Source of the DNA: Bacteroidia bacterium
Lineage (GTDB): Bacteria > Bacteroidota > Bacteroidia > Chitinophagales > Chitinophagaceae
DNA length: 64,000 bases
NCBI GenBank assembly: GCA_030427635.1
Contig: JAUIBA010000002.1
Span: forward strand, 1-64,000
Direction: 5' to 3'
Below, piece by piece: positions 62,967-64,000 of this stretch. Each line of letters opens with the position of its first letter. The first letter of the stretch is position 1. The notes under the pieces were generated by a model. The model was not told where the DNA came from, did no database searches, and saw only the letters and a program-made list of their open reading frames with translations. The translations under genes were made by a program, and so were the position numbers.

Positions 62967-64000
62967 ATGGCAATGAACGGTCAGGACAGTATATTTTTTG
63001 CGAAGAGTAAGATAAAGGCGGAAGACCTTGAGCATAAGCGCAAGGTGGCGTTCAACATACAGAAGTATAATGACAGCGTAGTAAAAGGCAAGCAGCAGTA
63101 CTCAGATCTGGAGCTGGCCCGACGACGCGCAAAGAATACCAAGTGGAAAGCCATAGAAAAACTGGATAGCCTTCTGGAGCAGTTTGAAAAGAACTTCACT
63201 GCCAATGGCGGCAAGGTAATATGGGCCGAGAATACGCAGGAAGCTCAGGAAGCTATACTGCAGATATGTAAGGCAAAGAATGCCCGCCAGGTAGTCAAGG
63301 CCAAATCTATGGTTACTGAGGAGATACACCTCAATGACTTTCTGGGCTGGAATGGTATAGAGTCGGTAGAGACCGACCTGGGAGAGTATATACAACAGCT
63401 GGATGGTGAGCCTCCCTACCATATTGTAACCCCCGCCATGCACAAGAGCAAGGAAGATGTGGCAAAGCTCTTTCATGACAAGCTGGGTACTGACCCGGGC
63501 CTTACACCTACAGAGATAACGATGGTGGCCCGTAAGAACCTGAGGGAGAAGTACACCACGGCCGAGATAGGCATTACCGGAGGTAATTTCCTGCTGGCCG
63601 ATGTGGGAGGTGTATGTGTTACAGAGAATGAAGGAAACGGACGTCTCAGCAGCTCTTTTCCCCGCACACATATAGCTATAGTAGGTATTGAGAAGATGTT
63701 ACCATCCATCAACGACCTGCCGCTTTTCTGGCCTCTGTTATCCACCTTTGGTACCGGGCAGAAGGTGACGGTGTATAACACTGTGTTCACCGGCCCGCGT
63801 AAGACTACAGAAACTGATGGCCCTGACGAAATGTATGTGATACTGCTGGATAATGGCCGTACTAATCTCATGCGCAGGGAGATAAGAGAAAGTATGTACT
63901 GTATACGCTGTGGTTCCTGCCTTAATGCATGCCCGGTATATAAAAACATAGGCGGTCATGCATATGGCGCTACCTACAGTGGGCCTATTGGTTCCGTTAT
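62967..64000 (+). CDS. lutB: LutB-like iron-sulfur protein of lactate oxidation (partial, 3' end outside)
   Basis: The frame opens at ATG 62967 and runs off the window after 344 codons. The LUD domain (about 50-290) shows GGKVIWAENTQEAQEAIL, FLGWNGIESVETDLGEYI, EIGITGGNFLLADVGG and ENEGNGRLSS. The [4Fe-4S] motif CIRCGSCLNACPVYKNIGG appears near residue 312. A second cysteine motif should lie beyond the edge. With LutA and LutC it oxidises L-lactate; lutC may follow in the next window. An in-frame ATG at 62973 is an alternative start. Confidence 0.92.
   Translation, partial: MAMNGQDSIFFAKSKIKAEDLEHKRKVAFNIQKYNDSVVKGKQQYSDLELARRRAKNTKWKAIEKLDSLLEQFEKNFTANGGKVIWAENTQEAQEAILQICKAKNARQVVKAKSMVTEEIHLNDFLGWNGIESVETDLGEYIQQLDGEPPYHIVTPAMHKSKEDVAKLFHDKLGTDPGLTPTEITMVARKNLREKYTTAEIGITGGNFLLADVGGVCVTENEGNGRLSSSFPRTHIAIVGIEKMLPSINDLPLFWPLLSTFGTGQKVTVYNTVFTGPRKTTETDGPDEMYVILLDNGRTNLMRREIRESMYCIRCGSCLNACPVYKNIGGHAYGATYSGPIGSV

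Overview
The window is chromosomal DNA of a member of the Bacteroidota, most like the Chitinophagales. Four proteins are large and secreted and carry C-terminal type IX secretion (T9SS) sorting domains, one of them the gliding-associated type B form. Promoters fit the TTG-N17-23-TAnnTTTG pattern of this phylum. There are LytTR and HisKA_2 two-component pairs, a TonB-dependent receptor and a choice-of-anchor A protein. No rRNA, CRISPR array or intact insertion sequence was seen.

Layout. (1) 0.1-5.1 kb, minus strand: a tight operon of a YfiR-like protein, a TonB-dependent receptor, a HAMP/PAS histidine kinase and a receiver protein. (2) 5.3-15.3 kb: an SDR oxidoreductase, a large choice-of-anchor A/PKD/T9SS protein, two acyltransferase-3 membrane proteins with a GT-C-like membrane protein, and a type-B T9SS protein. 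(3) 15.3-20.7 kb: probable origin-proximal DNA. A 695-bp gene-free stretch holds DnaA-box-like sites where G/C strand bias appears to change. Two perfect 16-bp parS sites follow, one upstream of mnmG and one inside it; nadA lies between. (4) 20.3-32.2 kb: housekeeping genes (mnmG, recX, a LysM glucosaminidase, hpt, DUF2480, a di-haem peroxidase, an S41 protease, a TIGR02757 protein, a GT39-like transferase, a dipeptide epimerase). (5) 32.2-35.9 kb: the accessory highlight, a compact cassette that looks like the early region of a Mu-like phage. It has a LexA/S24-type repressor facing an operon with a MuB-like AAA+ ATPase, a stand-alone DnaA domain IV protein, an unknown helical protein, a Gam-like DNA-end protector and a small basic protein. 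No MuA transposase, lysis or virion gene is present. A 38-residue membrane microprotein with a textbook Bacteroidota promoter follows. (6) 36.0-43.9 kb: a carboxy-terminal processing protease, a DUF4412-like protein, an L,D-transpeptidase, 3-oxoacid CoA-transferase scoAB, a 2-oxoacid dehydrogenase E2, a PAS kinase that lacks its ATPase domain, and a tRNA with anticodon CAT. (7) 44.0-55.1 kb: a short-chain fatty-acid module of two acyl-CoA synthetases (prpE-like and acs) flanking a receiver protein, a sodium/solute symporter-histidine kinase, two tiny membrane proteins, an MHS-type MFS transporter, a porin-like protein and a zinc-ribbon HTH protein derived from IS1-type transposases. (8) 55.4-64.0 kb: a T9SS protein, a TPR histidine kinase with a LytTR regulator, a lipoprotein, priA and the 5' part of lutB.

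The most notable items are the transposase-free Mu-like cassette with its split AAA+/DnaA-IV pair, the parS pair beside a candidate oriC, and the domesticated IS1-type regulator facing a tandem 15-bp repeat upstream of acs. All functional calls come from reading motifs by eye; no database search was run.
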